A program made the position numbers and the translations under genes. A stretch of DNA of 64,000 nt from Xenorhabdus mauleonii (GTDB lineage Bacteria; Pseudomonadota; Gammaproteobacteria; Enterobacterales; Enterobacteriaceae). The stretch lies in NCBI RefSeq assembly GCF_900113945.1, contig NZ_FORG01000004.1:124001-188000 (forward strand), written 5' to 3'. The notes beneath the pieces are model-generated. The model saw only the letters and a list, made by a program, of their open reading frames with translations. It ran no database searches and was not told where the DNA came from. Shown here piece after piece: positions 53,615 to 62,705 of the stretch. Every line of letters begins with the position of its first letter. Position 1 is the stretch's first letter.

Positions 53615-54799
53615 TTAAAAAAGTTTAACTTGAGCGTTTCTTACCTTCATGCCTCTTAGCATACATAGCCAAGCCAATACGCTGACTCCCATCAAAATGA
53701 TAAACAAAGAGTAGGGAGGGAGATGAGTGAGTATCACACCACTGAACATGGGGTTAAATGCACCACCGAGCCAGCCCAGGGTTTGTGCTGAGAAATAACT
53801 GGCTTTCATCCCTTCGGGAGCAATATTATCAATCAACATATACTCACCAGGTGCGTAGATAAGCTCGCCAAATGTGAAAATTGCCACCGCAATTCCCCAG
53901 ATTACCAGGTTACTGCCCGCGAGTATGAAACCGCCCAAACCGAATAAAAAGAAGACAGTGCCAAGGGTCATCAATGCCTTGATATTATCCGGGCGAATTC
54001 GCTTGCCGACCATATATTGCAAAGACACTACGATCGCTGCGTTAATAGGCAATACAACACCTACTACGGATTCGGCTAAAGAGCCGTCAGCAATAGTTAA
54101 CACATATTGTGAAATACAAGCAGCGAAAGCACCAAACACCAATGAGCCAAGAAAGACAGACAAAATAAACCAAGCAAGAACCCGATCTTGCAACATGACC
54201 AAGGGATTCCATGTTGAAGACTTCCTATTCCCGTCGGTTATACGCATATTTTGTACATAATATTGAATAAACACGATTGGCAAAGACGCTGAAGCGGCAG
54301 CAAGCCAGAACGGTAAACTCATGCTATGCATCATCAACCATGTTCCCAATGGAGGGCCGATAGTCCAGCCTATATTGGTGAACGTATAATTCAGTGAAAA
54401 TACTTTTGTCTTGGCAGCGGCAGGTAATGTATCAGCAAAATAACCTTTCAGAACGGTTGAGAACACCGAATAAGAACAATTTATCAACGATAAAAACACC
54501 ACCACCAAACTGGCGCTATTCACCTGCGGAATGGCGATGAAGCCACAGATAAAAACAGTGATTGCCAGCAACATACAACGCTTTTTATCGAATCTGTCAG
54601 AAAGAATGCCAAACCCGATGCTAAACAAGACGCCAAAGCTTAATGCCGCTGTCATGGCAAAACCGACCTGATCTACCGGCATGTTATATTCACGCGAAAG
54701 GTAAATGGCCATGAAAGGAATAGTTGCACCGCGTCCAATCGTTAATAATAACGAAGAAGAAAGCAGTGTTATTGTAGAAATAGTTGATTTAGATGGCAT
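53615..54799 (-). CDS. ydeE: MFS dipeptide/drug exporter, YdeE-like
   Basis: 394-residue, 12-helix transporter closely following E. coli YdeE (395): LLTIGRGATIPFMAIYLSREY, LVVVFLSLINCSYSVFSTVLKGYFAD, FTNIGWTIGPPLGTWLMM and FGELIYAPGEYMLIDNIAPEGMKASYFSAQTLGWLGG are all near matches. YdeE exports dipeptides in E. coli. It is convergent with the beta-aminopeptidase gene and divergent from an AraC regulator across 338 bases. Confidence 0.9.
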   Translation of the reverse strand: MPSKSTISTITLLSSSLLLTIGRGATIPFMAIYLSREYNMPVDQVGFAMTAALSFGVLFSIGFGILSDRFDKKRCMLLAITVFICGFIAIPQVNSASLVVVFLSLINCSYSVFSTVLKGYFADTLPAAAKTKVFSLNYTFTNIGWTIGPPLGTWLMMHSMSLPFWLAAASASLPIVFIQYYVQNMRITDGNRKSSTWNPLVMLQDRVLAWFILSVFLGSLVFGAFAACISQYVLTIADGSLAESVVGVVLPINAAIVVSLQYMVGKRIRPDNIKALMTLGTVFFLFGLGGFILAGSNLVIWGIAVAIFTFGELIYAPGEYMLIDNIAPEGMKASYFSAQTLGWLGGAFNPMFSGVILTHLPPYSLFIILMGVSVLAWLCMLRGMKVRNAQVKLF

Positions 54800-55137
54800 A
54801 TGTTTTAATTTTTAGAATAAAAGTTGATTATTTATATACGGTTACCCATTGCTTATACTAACTCTATTGTAATTGTGTGAAAATATCCTGTTGTTAAAGA
54901 AGAATTTTCAGCACAAACTTCGAAGCCTAATCAAAATGTAATAGATTAATTTATATAAGGTCAAAAGATAGGGATTTGAAATAATTCATTATGAAAAGAT
55001 CTTATTCAATAACTCAATCAACGAATAGTTTCATTGTTGCAATTATGTCTATAATGAGTGGAGCTGAATTTCAGCTAATCGTTTTAAACAATAATATTAA
55101 TCAATAAAGTATTTATTATCATCTAAACGGATCAGAC
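54800..55137. other. Divergent promoter region of ydeE and AraC gene
   Basis: 338 AT-rich bases without a credible gene; I see no strong palindrome. It holds the two divergent promoters. Confidence 0.5.
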
Positions 55138-55917
55138 ATGAATTTAAAGCTGTTTACCATGCCCGACCATTTATCATTATGTGGGGATATACTCTCAGCG
55201 CAACGGCATCGTCACGATTTTATGCACCTTATTGTCTCACTTAACGATGATCCTATAACAATACAGATTAACGACGAAAATTATCAGTCAACCGCATTTC
55301 TTTTAAACAGCGGGGTAACTCACTGTATTATGTTAGAAAATCAAGCTTATTGGTTGGTACTGATAAATCATACATCTTCGCTCGCCGCATGCTTACGCCA
55401 CCAATGGTTAAATGATAATCTGCATTTTCAAGACTTATCGCATCATTTGCGAACTCTTATTCCGGATGCTTACAACATGTTTGAGCAACCTCAAGTTAAT
55501 GGCGATACTTACAAGCAATTATGGCAAAAAACGGTAGATAGATTGGGTGTTTCAGCTTGTTATTTACCTCATGAAATCAGTGACAAACGTGTTGATGCCA
55601 TTATCTCAACACTTCAATCCACCTCAAAATTGCCTCTCCATGATGACAGCCTTTTAGCCAACATCTATTTGTCACGTAGCAGGCTTTCACATTTATTTAC
55701 CGACAGTACAGGAAGTAGTTTAAAAAGCTATTTTCTGTTTCATCGATTAATTACGGCATTATTAAAAATTCATCAAGGAGATAGCGTGACACAGGCCGCG
55801 TTGGAGAGCGGATTTGATTCTCCTTCACATTTATCTGCAACGAGCAGAAGGCTAATGGGAATTTCCCCTCGTTTTGCCAAGCAAGTCAGCCAATTTTTGA
55901 AAGTTTTTCCGACCTAG
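55138..55917 (+). CDS. AraC-family transcriptional regulator
   Basis: 259 residues. The N-terminal cupin-like sensing domain starts with a His-rich segment (SAQRHRHDFMHLIVSL). The C-terminal double helix-turn-helix has LLANIYLSRSRLSHLFTDSTGSSLKSYFLFHRL and the conserved end TQAALESGFDSPSHLSATSRRLMGISPRFAKQ. It is 36 bases before an FAD oxidoreductase gene and divergent from ydeE; either or both could be its target. Confidence 0.87.
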   Translation: MNLKLFTMPDHLSLCGDILSAQRHRHDFMHLIVSLNDDPITIQINDENYQSTAFLLNSGVTHCIMLENQAYWLVLINHTSSLAACLRHQWLNDNLHFQDLSHHLRTLIPDAYNMFEQPQVNGDTYKQLWQKTVDRLGVSACYLPHEISDKRVDAIISTLQSTSKLPLHDDSLLANIYLSRSRLSHLFTDSTGSSLKSYFLFHRLITALLKIHQGDSVTQAALESGFDSPSHLSATSRRLMGISPRFAKQVSQFLKVFPT

Positions 55918-55953
55918 GGCATTAATATTCATGCATGCTTATTAATCAATGGG

Positions 55954-57027
55954 ATGCTGAATATGTCACCTTTAAAAAACAAATTCGTATTAATTATCGG
56001 CGCGGGCCAGGCGGGCTTGGCGATGGCTTTCCGGTTAAAAGAGAAAAATATTCCTTTTATAGTGGTCTCCGCCGACAACCGTATTGGTGATACTTGGCGT
56101 AAGAGATATGCTTCGTTGACTTTATTTACCCCCAGAGAACTCAGTGCGTTACCGGGTCTGAAACTAAAGGGAGCGGCGGATAATTATCCCACACGAGATG
56201 AGTTCGCAGACTACTTAGAACAATATGCATCTTACTTTGATTTCCCGATTCGGCTTGGCATAGCCGTTGTAGAACTTAAGAAAAAAATCATCAGCGGGCA
56301 ATTCCTTGCTGTCTTATCCGATGGCACCGAAATTGTTGCGAGCCATGTGATTGTGGCAACCGGTGGTTTTCAAGATCCGAAGATACCCACACAAGCTCAT
56401 CATTTCAGTAAAACTATCAAACAGTTTACGCCTGACACTGTGGGTGATATGCATACAGTGCCTGAAGGCACCGTACTTGTTGTTGGCGATGGGGCAAGCG
56501 GAAGAGATATCGCACTCGATCTTGCATCTACCCACTCCGTTTTACTGGCGACAGGTAAACCTCGTAACTTATTGCCCGAATATATTCTGGGGCGTTCCGT
56601 GTGGTGGTGGCTGAACCGATTAGGGCTATTGAAAGCATCCAGTTTATCGATGATAGGCAAAATGCTGCGCAGTAAAGACCCGATCCCAAATAGAAATAGA
56701 GACTTACCTTACTTAGCCAAAAAAGGAGTCAAAATAATGCCTCGCTTAGTAAGCGTAAATAATGACATTGCAAAATTTGAGAATAGCGCATTGGAAAAAG
56801 TCACTTCGATCGTTTGGGCAATAGGTTATAAAGATAATATGGCATGGATAAATATCCCCAATGCTTTTGGCGCAAAAGGAGAGGTTTTACATAGCAAAGG
56901 CATCTCTCCAATAGAGGGGCTTTATTTCATCGGACGACCGTGGCAACGTAACCGGGCATCCGCGTTGATTATGGGCGCTGGAGAAGACGCTATCTTTATA
57001 AGGCAGCATTTAAATACTGAAAATTAA
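55954..57027 (+). CDS. FAD/NAD(P)-dependent oxidoreductase, CzcO/flavin-monooxygenase-like
   Basis: 357-residue two-dinucleotide-binding flavoprotein. FAD motif LIIGAGQAGLAMAFRL, then GDTWRKRYASLTLFTPRELSALPGL (the G-D-x-W-x-x-R-Y-x-x-L segment of the CzcO/flavin-monooxygenase-like group), the NADP motif VLVVGDGASGRDIALDL, and the closing GLYFIGRPWQRNRASALIMGAGEDA. Substrate unknown. ATG 55954 is the first start; ATG 55963 with GGGA eight bases upstream is equally good. Probably co-transcribed with the AraC gene before it. Confidence 0.83.
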   Translation: MLNMSPLKNKFVLIIGAGQAGLAMAFRLKEKNIPFIVVSADNRIGDTWRKRYASLTLFTPRELSALPGLKLKGAADNYPTRDEFADYLEQYASYFDFPIRLGIAVVELKKKIISGQFLAVLSDGTEIVASHVIVATGGFQDPKIPTQAHHFSKTIKQFTPDTVGDMHTVPEGTVLVVGDGASGRDIALDLASTHSVLLATGKPRNLLPEYILGRSVWWWLNRLGLLKASSLSMIGKMLRSKDPIPNRNRDLPYLAKKGVKIMPRLVSVNNDIAKFENSALEKVTSIVWAIGYKDNMAWINIPNAFGAKGEVLHSKGISPIEGLYFIGRPWQRNRASALIMGAGEDAIFIRQHLNTEN

Positions 57028-57067
57028 CCATTCCGGTGTTTTCACACAGTTGGATTTCAGACCCTTA

Positions 57068-57091
57068 AGCCTGTCGTCACAGGCTTTTTTT
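57068..57091 (+). terminator. Terminator after FAD oxidoreductase gene
   Basis: 7-bp stem AGCCTGT / ACAGGCT with a CGTC loop and a T7 tract, 41 bases after the stop. Confidence 0.88.
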
Positions 57092-57122
57092 AGCTATTGC
57101 TAGCTCGATAATCGCGAGTAAC

Positions 57123-57286
57123 TCAGTCACTCTCACTGGTTAACATTTGGTAGACGATTTCAATTGTTCCACGGGCAACATTAAGTTTACTGGCTAAAGT
57201 ACAAATTGCGTGCAAACGCTGATTAGGCTGCCATTGTCCTAAATTAATGGCTTCTTTAACACGTCATTAAATAGCGATTTTTCCAT
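57123..57286 (-). pseudogene. Relic of a MocR/GntR-family regulator (N-terminal HTH only)
   Basis: From ATG 57286 with an AGGAGAGG site, one frame reads MEKSLFNDVLKKPLI and stops. The adjacent frame reads EAINLGQWQPNQRLHAICTLA then SKLNVARGTIEIVYQMLTSES and stops at 57123. This is the GntR winged helix that begins MocR/PdxR-type regulators, with one frameshift. The aminotransferase-like domain is absent. It is divergent from the GNAT gene, as such regulators usually are from their targets. Confidence 0.72.
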
Positions 57287-57380
57287 TTCCTCTCCTATAT
57301 GAATTAGCATTTTTTGTGCCTGTGTCATGGGACAATATATCTATAACATACAAAGAAAACCGCAGACAAAGGTACTCACA

Positions 57381-57806
57381 GTGTTGGAAATTATTTCGTT
57401 AACTCAGTCAAAACACTTATTGGACAGCTTTGTGTTAATGCAGCAACTTCGCCCGCATCTGGTGAATCCTCAGTTATATGTGGAGCAAGTGGTGCGTCAG
57501 CAGCAAGCAGGTTATCGACTTCTGGCCATTATGGAGTCATCAGAAATACGTGGGTTGGCAGGATATAGAATCCAAGAAAATCTAATCTATGGCCGTTTTT
57601 TATATCTGGATGATTTAGTAGTCGCACACGATAGCCAAAGTTTGGGTATTGGTCAGCAATTGTTAGACGCTGTGCGAGCTAAAGCAGCAGAAGCGCATTG
57701 CGTCCATTTCGTGTTAGATACGGGTTTAGGCAACGCCCGGGCACAGCGTTTTTACTTTCGCCATGGCTTGTTATCGAAAGCGATGCATTTTGTTGAGGTG
57801 CTCTGA
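57381..57806 (+). CDS. GNAT-family N-acetyltransferase
   Basis: About 141 residues. The acetyl-CoA-binding motif VVAHDSQSLGIGQQLLDAVRAKA and the later FVLDTGLGNARAQRFYFRHG identify a GNAT enzyme; acceptor unknown. I prefer the GTG at 57381, preceded by AAAGG; an in-frame ATG at 57327 has no ribosome site and would overlap the likely promoter. Its stop overlaps the next start (TGATG), so the two are translationally coupled. Its former regulator appears to be the MocR relic. Confidence 0.8.
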   Translation: MLEIISLTQSKHLLDSFVLMQQLRPHLVNPQLYVEQVVRQQQAGYRLLAIMESSEIRGLAGYRIQENLIYGRFLYLDDLVVAHDSQSLGIGQQLLDAVRAKAAEAHCVHFVLDTGLGNARAQRFYFRHGLLSKAMHFVEVL

Positions 57807-58387
57807 TGCAAGATTATTTTTGGTTAGATGTTAGTCCTCATAGTACTAATTCACTAACGACTCGGCTTATTGAAAATGCATTCGCCAATGTTTCAGGCTT
57901 GCAAGGAATGAAACGCCAATTATCAGATGAGCCTTTACCGAACATTACCGCAGATTATGCTCGGGCGGTAACTCAAAACCTGGCATTTGATCACCCGAGT
58001 TATGCAATTTCTGAACAATTGATTAATCAGCTCGAAATGAGCCGCGCTTTAATCATTAGCACACCAGTGCATAATTTGGGCGTTCCTGCCAGCCTAAAAC
58101 TTTGGTTGGATTATGTACTGCGCAGTCAAAGAACGTTCACCTCTGGCAGCGAAGGAAAAGTAGGGCTATTAGCGGATAGGCCAACCATTATTATCGTTAA
58201 GTCAGGATCGCGCATTGTTAATAATAGCCGTCAGCAAGATTTTTTTACGCCGTACTTAACGTTTGCACTTAATATTATGGGCATTAACCAATTGAGTTTT
58301 GTGTATTTGCAGGGATTTGATGTAAATATCGAGGAACAAAACGCGGTGCAACAGAAAATTCAGTTATTCTTGCAACGCTTATTATGA
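57806..58387 (+). CDS. Flavodoxin-fold NAD(P)H oxidoreductase (azoreductase-like)
   Basis: 193 residues of the AzoR/MdaB flavodoxin-like fold: the N-terminal strand YFWLDVSPHSTNSLTTRLIENAF is the phosphate loop, and ISTPVHNLGVPASLKLWLDYVLRSQRTF is the conserved FMN/substrate block of FMN-dependent NADH azoreductases. It probably reduces quinones or azo compounds. Coupled to the GNAT gene through a one-base overlap. Confidence 0.84.
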   Translation: MQDYFWLDVSPHSTNSLTTRLIENAFANVSGLQGMKRQLSDEPLPNITADYARAVTQNLAFDHPSYAISEQLINQLEMSRALIISTPVHNLGVPASLKLWLDYVLRSQRTFTSGSEGKVGLLADRPTIIIVKSGSRIVNNSRQQDFFTPYLTFALNIMGINQLSFVYLQGFDVNIEEQNAVQQKIQLFLQRLL

Positions 58388-58493
58388 CGGTATTGTGATT
58401 ACCGTATAGTGACCCATTCTGATCATTTTTTATTTGGTAGAGATAGATTAACGGTTATCACGGCATAGCCAAAATAGTCACAATTGCATGAGT

Positions 58494-58520
58494 AAAAAAG
58501 CCATACTAGGTGGCTTTTTT
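58494..58520. terminator. Bidirectional terminator
   Basis: 9-bp stem AAAAAGCCA / TGGCTTTTT with a 7-base loop and T-run, between convergent genes. Confidence 0.8.
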
Positions 58521-58612
58521 ACTTTCAGTTTTTCTCGCTTCCAATTATTCCATTTCGTAGATTTATAAGAGTAAATGTTGATTTACTTCAATGGGGCTTT
58601 CCAACCTATGTA

Positions 58613-59215
58613 TTACTTTTTGGCATCAGAAATAGCATCGGCAATAATATTTTCAAATAGCTCATGTTGATTGACTGGGATTAATGGGTGATGCATTTTT
58701 CGACGTTTTTCGCTATCAAAAAGTTTTTCTGCAATCCAGCCCGTTAGGTACATGGCGGAAAGACAACCACCAGCAGTGCCTATGTTTCCACGTACAACCA
58801 GCGGCTTATCTTCTATATCAGCGCCCATATTGATAAACGCAGATCTGGCATAAGGATGAGTCGTTGCTTGGATTCCGTCGAGTAACCCGAGCTTTTGGAG
58901 AATGAAAGATCCGGAACAGATGGAACCGATAATCTGCCGTTGCCGGTCTAGTTTGAATGAATTAATAAAATTATCGTCAGCCAATACCTTTCGGGTACCT
59001 AATTGGCCACTACTGAATAAGACAACATCCGCATCATTGGCGAGGGATATATGATCATCGATTTCTACTTTCTGTCCAAGAATGGAAGTGTGGTGAGGCT
59101 TTGTTCCTAAAACTTTCACATTAAAATCATTCCGACAACGGCCAAAAATATCGCGCATTAGAAAGTAATCTATATCGGTAAACTCATCAAAAATAACCAT
59201 TGCAACTGTATACAT
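58613..59215 (-). CDS. DJ-1/PfpI-family protein (isonitrile-hydratase-like)
   Basis: 200 residues. The nucleophile elbow IGSICSGSFILQKLGLLDG gives the catalytic Cys, followed by ATTHPYARSAF and GNIGTAGGCLSAMYLTGWIAEKLF as in InhA-type isonitrile hydratases and ThiJ-like proteins. The N-terminal Asp-rich strand FDEFTDIDYFLMRD also fits this subgroup. Isonitrile metabolism would be interesting in Xenorhabdus/Photorhabdus, which make isonitriles, but that is inference. Single gene, ATG 59215. Confidence 0.83.
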   Translation of the reverse strand: MYTVAMVIFDEFTDIDYFLMRDIFGRCRNDFNVKVLGTKPHHTSILGQKVEIDDHISLANDADVVLFSSGQLGTRKVLADDNFINSFKLDRQRQIIGSICSGSFILQKLGLLDGIQATTHPYARSAFINMGADIEDKPLVVRGNIGTAGGCLSAMYLTGWIAEKLFDSEKRRKMHHPLIPVNQHELFENIIADAISDAKK

Positions 59216-59519
59216 GTATCACACTCCAGTTAAAAATATGTTAACTTTTAATTTGTATTTGCTTGCTGTAGCTATAGCGTAAGGTTTATTTTTCCGCCGT
59301 TTTGCTTATTAATATTTATGATGGCCGAAAAGAGAGTAGCAATATTTAAAGCAACCAGATGAAGCTATTGTGCTCTTCGAATACTATGATTAAATTCTGA
59401 TTTAAACGCATACAACTGAAAATGGCTTCATAAATTAAAGTGGATAAAGCGTGCAAATTGTCTACTTAAATTTAAACGAAGTTAGATTAAGAAAAAAAGT
59501 AATTGATAGGAGAAAATCA
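59216..59519. other. Divergent gap before the HAD gene
   Basis: 304 AT-rich bases. No credible gene or strong repeat; it holds the promoters of the DJ-1 and HAD genes. Confidence 0.5.
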
Positions 59520-60200
59520 ATGAACAATCTTAGCGAAAAGGTTATTGAAGTCGATGCAATATTATTCGATATGGATGGCACCCTAATCGATTCCAGTAGT
59601 GCATGTGCACGGATTTGGTCACGTTGGGCGCAGTATTATGGGCTGGACTCTCAATCTGTTATCGACCAATCACATGGACGTCGACCGGAAGATACTGCAC
59701 GCAGCATTTTAGGTGATGATGCCGATATCCAAGCCGCTGTAGATATTTTCACGGTTGAAGAGGCGAAAGAAAGTCATGTCACGACGATTTCTGGCGCGAA
59801 AGAACTGATTTTCGCGATTCCGGAAGGTAAGTGGGCAATAGTGACATCTTCGACCGAAAATATAGCAACGACAAGGCTGGCTTACTGTGGGATTCCTGAA
59901 CCCAAGGCATTGGTGACAGCCGAAAAGGTTCAGGCTGGCAAGCCGGATCCTGAAGGTTATTTGCAAGCGGCTGAAAAATTGGGGGTCGATATTCACCGCT
60001 GTCTGGTCGTTGAGGATGCACCGGGCGGAATCGAGGCAGGGCACCGTTCGGGGGCATACGTCATCGCTCTGGCAACGACTTACCCGCCATCAAAATTTCC
60101 TGACGACGTCGTCGTGTCCGATCTTCGGGACATTATTGTGAGCCATGTTGGTCAGGATGGGAAAATGCAATTGGCAATTAAACCTGTTCGCGCAGCTTGA
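59520..60200 (+). CDS. HAD-superfamily sugar phosphatase (HxpA/YfbT-like)
   Basis: 226-residue haloacid-dehalogenase-type phosphatase. Motif I is DAILFDMDGTLIDSS with the nucleophile Asp and acid Asp. An alpha-helical cap follows (AARS-type SHGRRPEDTARSIL), then motif II (IVTSSTENIA), Lys of motif III (EKVQAGKPDPEGYLQAA) and motif IV (LVVEDAPGGIEAGHRSG). It dephosphorylates small sugar or polyol phosphates. The ATG at 59520 follows AGGAG; the longer frame from 59451 lacks a ribosome site. Confidence 0.87.
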   Translation: MNNLSEKVIEVDAILFDMDGTLIDSSSACARIWSRWAQYYGLDSQSVIDQSHGRRPEDTARSILGDDADIQAAVDIFTVEEAKESHVTTISGAKELIFAIPEGKWAIVTSSTENIATTRLAYCGIPEPKALVTAEKVQAGKPDPEGYLQAAEKLGVDIHRCLVVEDAPGGIEAGHRSGAYVIALATTYPPSKFPDDVVVSDLRDIIVSHVGQDGKMQLAIKPVRAA

Positions 60201-60244
60201 TGTGATATAAGGATACTTTTTTACATCAAATTGTTATTAAGTAT

Positions 60245-60267
60245 AAGGGCCGTTAAACGGCCTTCTT
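60245..60267. terminator. Hairpin between HAD and ABC genes
   Basis: Stem GGGCCGT / ACGGCCT-type (GGCCGTT / AACGGCC) with A-run before and TTCTT after, between convergent genes. Confidence 0.7.
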
Positions 60268-60312
60268 AAATCAAGATGTTTAATGATGGTTTTGAATATC
60301 AAACTGGCACCA

Positions 60313-60987
60313 TCATTCTTGCAAATGAAACGCACCTTCTTTCACATAACCTATGTGACTCGCCATTAACTCAGCTTCTTGTTCACTGTGGGTGACCAAA
60401 AGAGCTGTTTGTTTTGCATCATGCAAAATATCTCTAACTTCTTGACCAAGTCGTTGGCGATTCGCAGGGTCAAGGCTGGATAGCGGTTCATCAAGCAGCA
60501 ACACGGTTGGTTGAGGCGCTAAAGCCCGTGCCAACGCAATCCGTTGTTGTTGCCCGCCGGACATTTCATGCGGATAACGATGTGCGAGTGGTAAAAGGCC
60601 TACCAATTCAAGCAAAGTATGAACGCGGGATTGCTGGATGTCTTTCGGCTGCTTGCGGAGGCCAAAAGCGATATTTTGCGCAGCTGTCAGGTGAGGAAAT
60701 AGGGCATAATCTTGAAAGACCATGCCAACATTGCGTTGCTCAGGGGGAAGATGTATGTTCGGCCCGGCAACACAGCGCCCACCAATATGAATAGTCCCTT
60801 GATATATCGGCTCAAAACCCGCGATAGCTCGTAGGACGGTTGTTTTACCGCATCCTGATGCCCCAAGTAAACAGGCTAATTCCCCAGAGGCAATATGCAT
60901 AGAGAACCCATTGAGTACGTGATGGAGACGATGTTTGCTTCCATAGGAAACGCAAACATCATGCATAATGAGTGTTAAATCAGACAA
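60313..60987 (-). CDS. Ferric iron ABC transporter ATP-binding protein, short form
   Basis: 224-residue ABC ATPase of the FbpC/SfuC class. Walker A GASGCGKTTVLRAIAG, Q-loop MVFQDYALFPHLT, signature MSGGQQQRIALARAL, Walker B LLLDEPLSSLD and the His switch in VTHSEQEA. Known FbpC/SfuC proteins have about 340-350 residues with a C-terminal regulatory domain; here the protein ends right after the ATPase core, with no trace of a frameshift in the following bases. The start is TTG 60987 with GAGGAA eight bases upstream. Last gene of the iron-uptake operon. Confidence 0.88.
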   Translation of the reverse strand: MSDLTLIMHDVCVSYGSKHRLHHVLNGFSMHIASGELACLLGASGCGKTTVLRAIAGFEPIYQGTIHIGGRCVAGPNIHLPPEQRNVGMVFQDYALFPHLTAAQNIAFGLRKQPKDIQQSRVHTLLELVGLLPLAHRYPHEMSGGQQQRIALARALAPQPTVLLLDEPLSSLDPANRQRLGQEVRDILHDAKQTALLVTHSEQEAELMASHIGYVKEGAFHLQE

Positions 60988-61010
60988 TTTTCTAATTCCT
61001 CATATCCTTA

Positions 61011-62705
61011 CTATTGCTTCCCACTCGTTTTTAATTGACTACGCGCCAGAAGCACAACCGGAAGTGTGCCAACCATCACTATCATTAATGCGGCTATCGC
61101 TCCTTCTTCATAAGTGCCTCGAGCCGCTTCAGCATAAAGCGTTGTCGCCAAGGTTTCGAAATTGATTGGCCTCAACAACAACGTGGTAGGAAGTTCTTTC
61201 ATTGCATCAGCAAAAACCAGTAAAGCACTTGTGACCAAGGCAGGGCGCAGTAAAGGCAGGTGCACCCGCAAGAAAGTCATAAATTCATTTTCACCCAGTA
61301 GACGTGATGTTTGTTCCATCACAGGTGGAATTCGGGTTAACCCTGCATCAAGTGATCCAATCCCAATAGCCATAAAACGCATAGCACAACAGATAACCAA
61401 CAATATGCCAGAAGAAAGCAGGGGAAGTTCTTGAACATTAGCCAATCCTGCAAGGAAGTTGTCGATTGCCATGCCGGGCGTCAACAAACCGATTGCCAGT
61501 ACAGTGCCAGGAACAGCATAGCCCAATGACGCAATCCGCAATACTATGCGGCGACGTTCCGGCGAGCGATTCGAGATCGCAGAATGACGGGCATACCAAG
61601 CAATAATTAAACTGACTAATGTGACAACAGCAGTGACACCCACAGCCAATAGCAATGAATTTTGCAATGAATGCATCAGATTGCTGGAGAGTTTCATGCT
61701 CTCTCCCAGTCGCTTAGAACTTTCCCACCCAAGAAAGAGAACCGGCGCGACAAAACCGAGCAGAATAGGCAGTCCGGTCAAGCAAGCCACCGCCCAAGCC
61801 TTTATGCCGGTTAATCGTGTTGCTTGTATCCCTCTCATTTGTTTGTTTGAACTGTAGCGCTGGTTTTTACGGCCATAATATTCCAGTGTCAGTAGCAGAA
61901 TAACGATTGTCAGCATTGTGCAGGCAATTTGTGCAGCAGCAGGCAAATCTGAGCGAGTGACCCAAGCCGTATAAATCGTTACCGTCAGTGTGTTTACACC
62001 AAGAAATTCTGATGCGCCAATATCGTTTAACGTTTCTAATAAGGCCAGACTGGTTCCAACTACCAAAGCAGGGCGGGCCATTGGTAACGCAACCCGGAAA
62101 AAAGTTCCTGTGGCGCTAAGGCCTAAAGTTCGTGCAGCTTCCAGCAAATGAGCAGGTTGGCTGATAAACATGGCTCGCATGGTGAGGTAAACATATGGAT
62201 ACAATACTAGGCCAAGCAGAATGGTCGCCCCGCTCATAGATCGCAAATCGGGTAGGCGAAATTGCCGTGGGCTATCGTAGCCTAGAATACTGCGTATAGC
62301 CTCTTGAATCGGGCCAATCGGGTGCAGTAAATCTAACCAAGCAAAAGCGACAATGTAAGTTGGCATCGCCAATGGCAGCAGTAATGCCCAGCTAACCAGC
62401 CGTTTTCCCGGAAAGTCAAACGCAGTCACCAACCAAGCGCAGCCCGCTCCAATTGATATAACAAGTATGGCGACCCCAACCAAGAGAATTAATGTATTAA
62501 AAATTGCACTAGGCAAAACGTAGTGTATCAAGTGCTCCCAATGAGAGATCCCTGCGTTTGTGGCTAACCACAATAAGGACATCAAAGGAGTCAAAATGCC
62601 CAGTGCAACGCTTATGGCTGATATACTGAGCAGAGAAAAAATGAAGCGCGCACGCCTAAAGGCGCCGCGCTTATCAGCTGAAGGTACTTTATTGATCGAA
62701 GCCAA
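61011..62705 (-). CDS. Ferric iron ABC transporter permease (SfuB/FbpB-like)
   Basis: 564-residue inner-membrane protein, a fusion of two permease halves with about twelve helices. Both EAA loops are visible (LLEAARTLGLSATGTFFRVALPMARPAL and QTSRLLGENEFMTFLRVHLPLLRPAL). This double length is normal for FbpB/SfuB. The frame opens at a TTG overlapping the last 17 bases of the binding-protein gene, so translation is probably coupled. It works with the flanking binding protein and ATPase to bring Fe3+ from periplasm to cytosol. Confidence 0.92.
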   Translation of the reverse strand: MASINKVPSADKRGAFRRARFIFSLLSISAISVALGILTPLMSLLWLATNAGISHWEHLIHYVLPSAIFNTLILLVGVAILVISIGAGCAWLVTAFDFPGKRLVSWALLLPLAMPTYIVAFAWLDLLHPIGPIQEAIRSILGYDSPRQFRLPDLRSMSGATILLGLVLYPYVYLTMRAMFISQPAHLLEAARTLGLSATGTFFRVALPMARPALVVGTSLALLETLNDIGASEFLGVNTLTVTIYTAWVTRSDLPAAAQIACTMLTIVILLLTLEYYGRKNQRYSSNKQMRGIQATRLTGIKAWAVACLTGLPILLGFVAPVLFLGWESSKRLGESMKLSSNLMHSLQNSLLLAVGVTAVVTLVSLIIAWYARHSAISNRSPERRRIVLRIASLGYAVPGTVLAIGLLTPGMAIDNFLAGLANVQELPLLSSGILLVICCAMRFMAIGIGSLDAGLTRIPPVMEQTSRLLGENEFMTFLRVHLPLLRPALVTSALLVFADAMKELPTTLLLRPINFETLATTLYAEAARGTYEEGAIAALMIVMVGTLPVVLLARSQLKTSGKQ

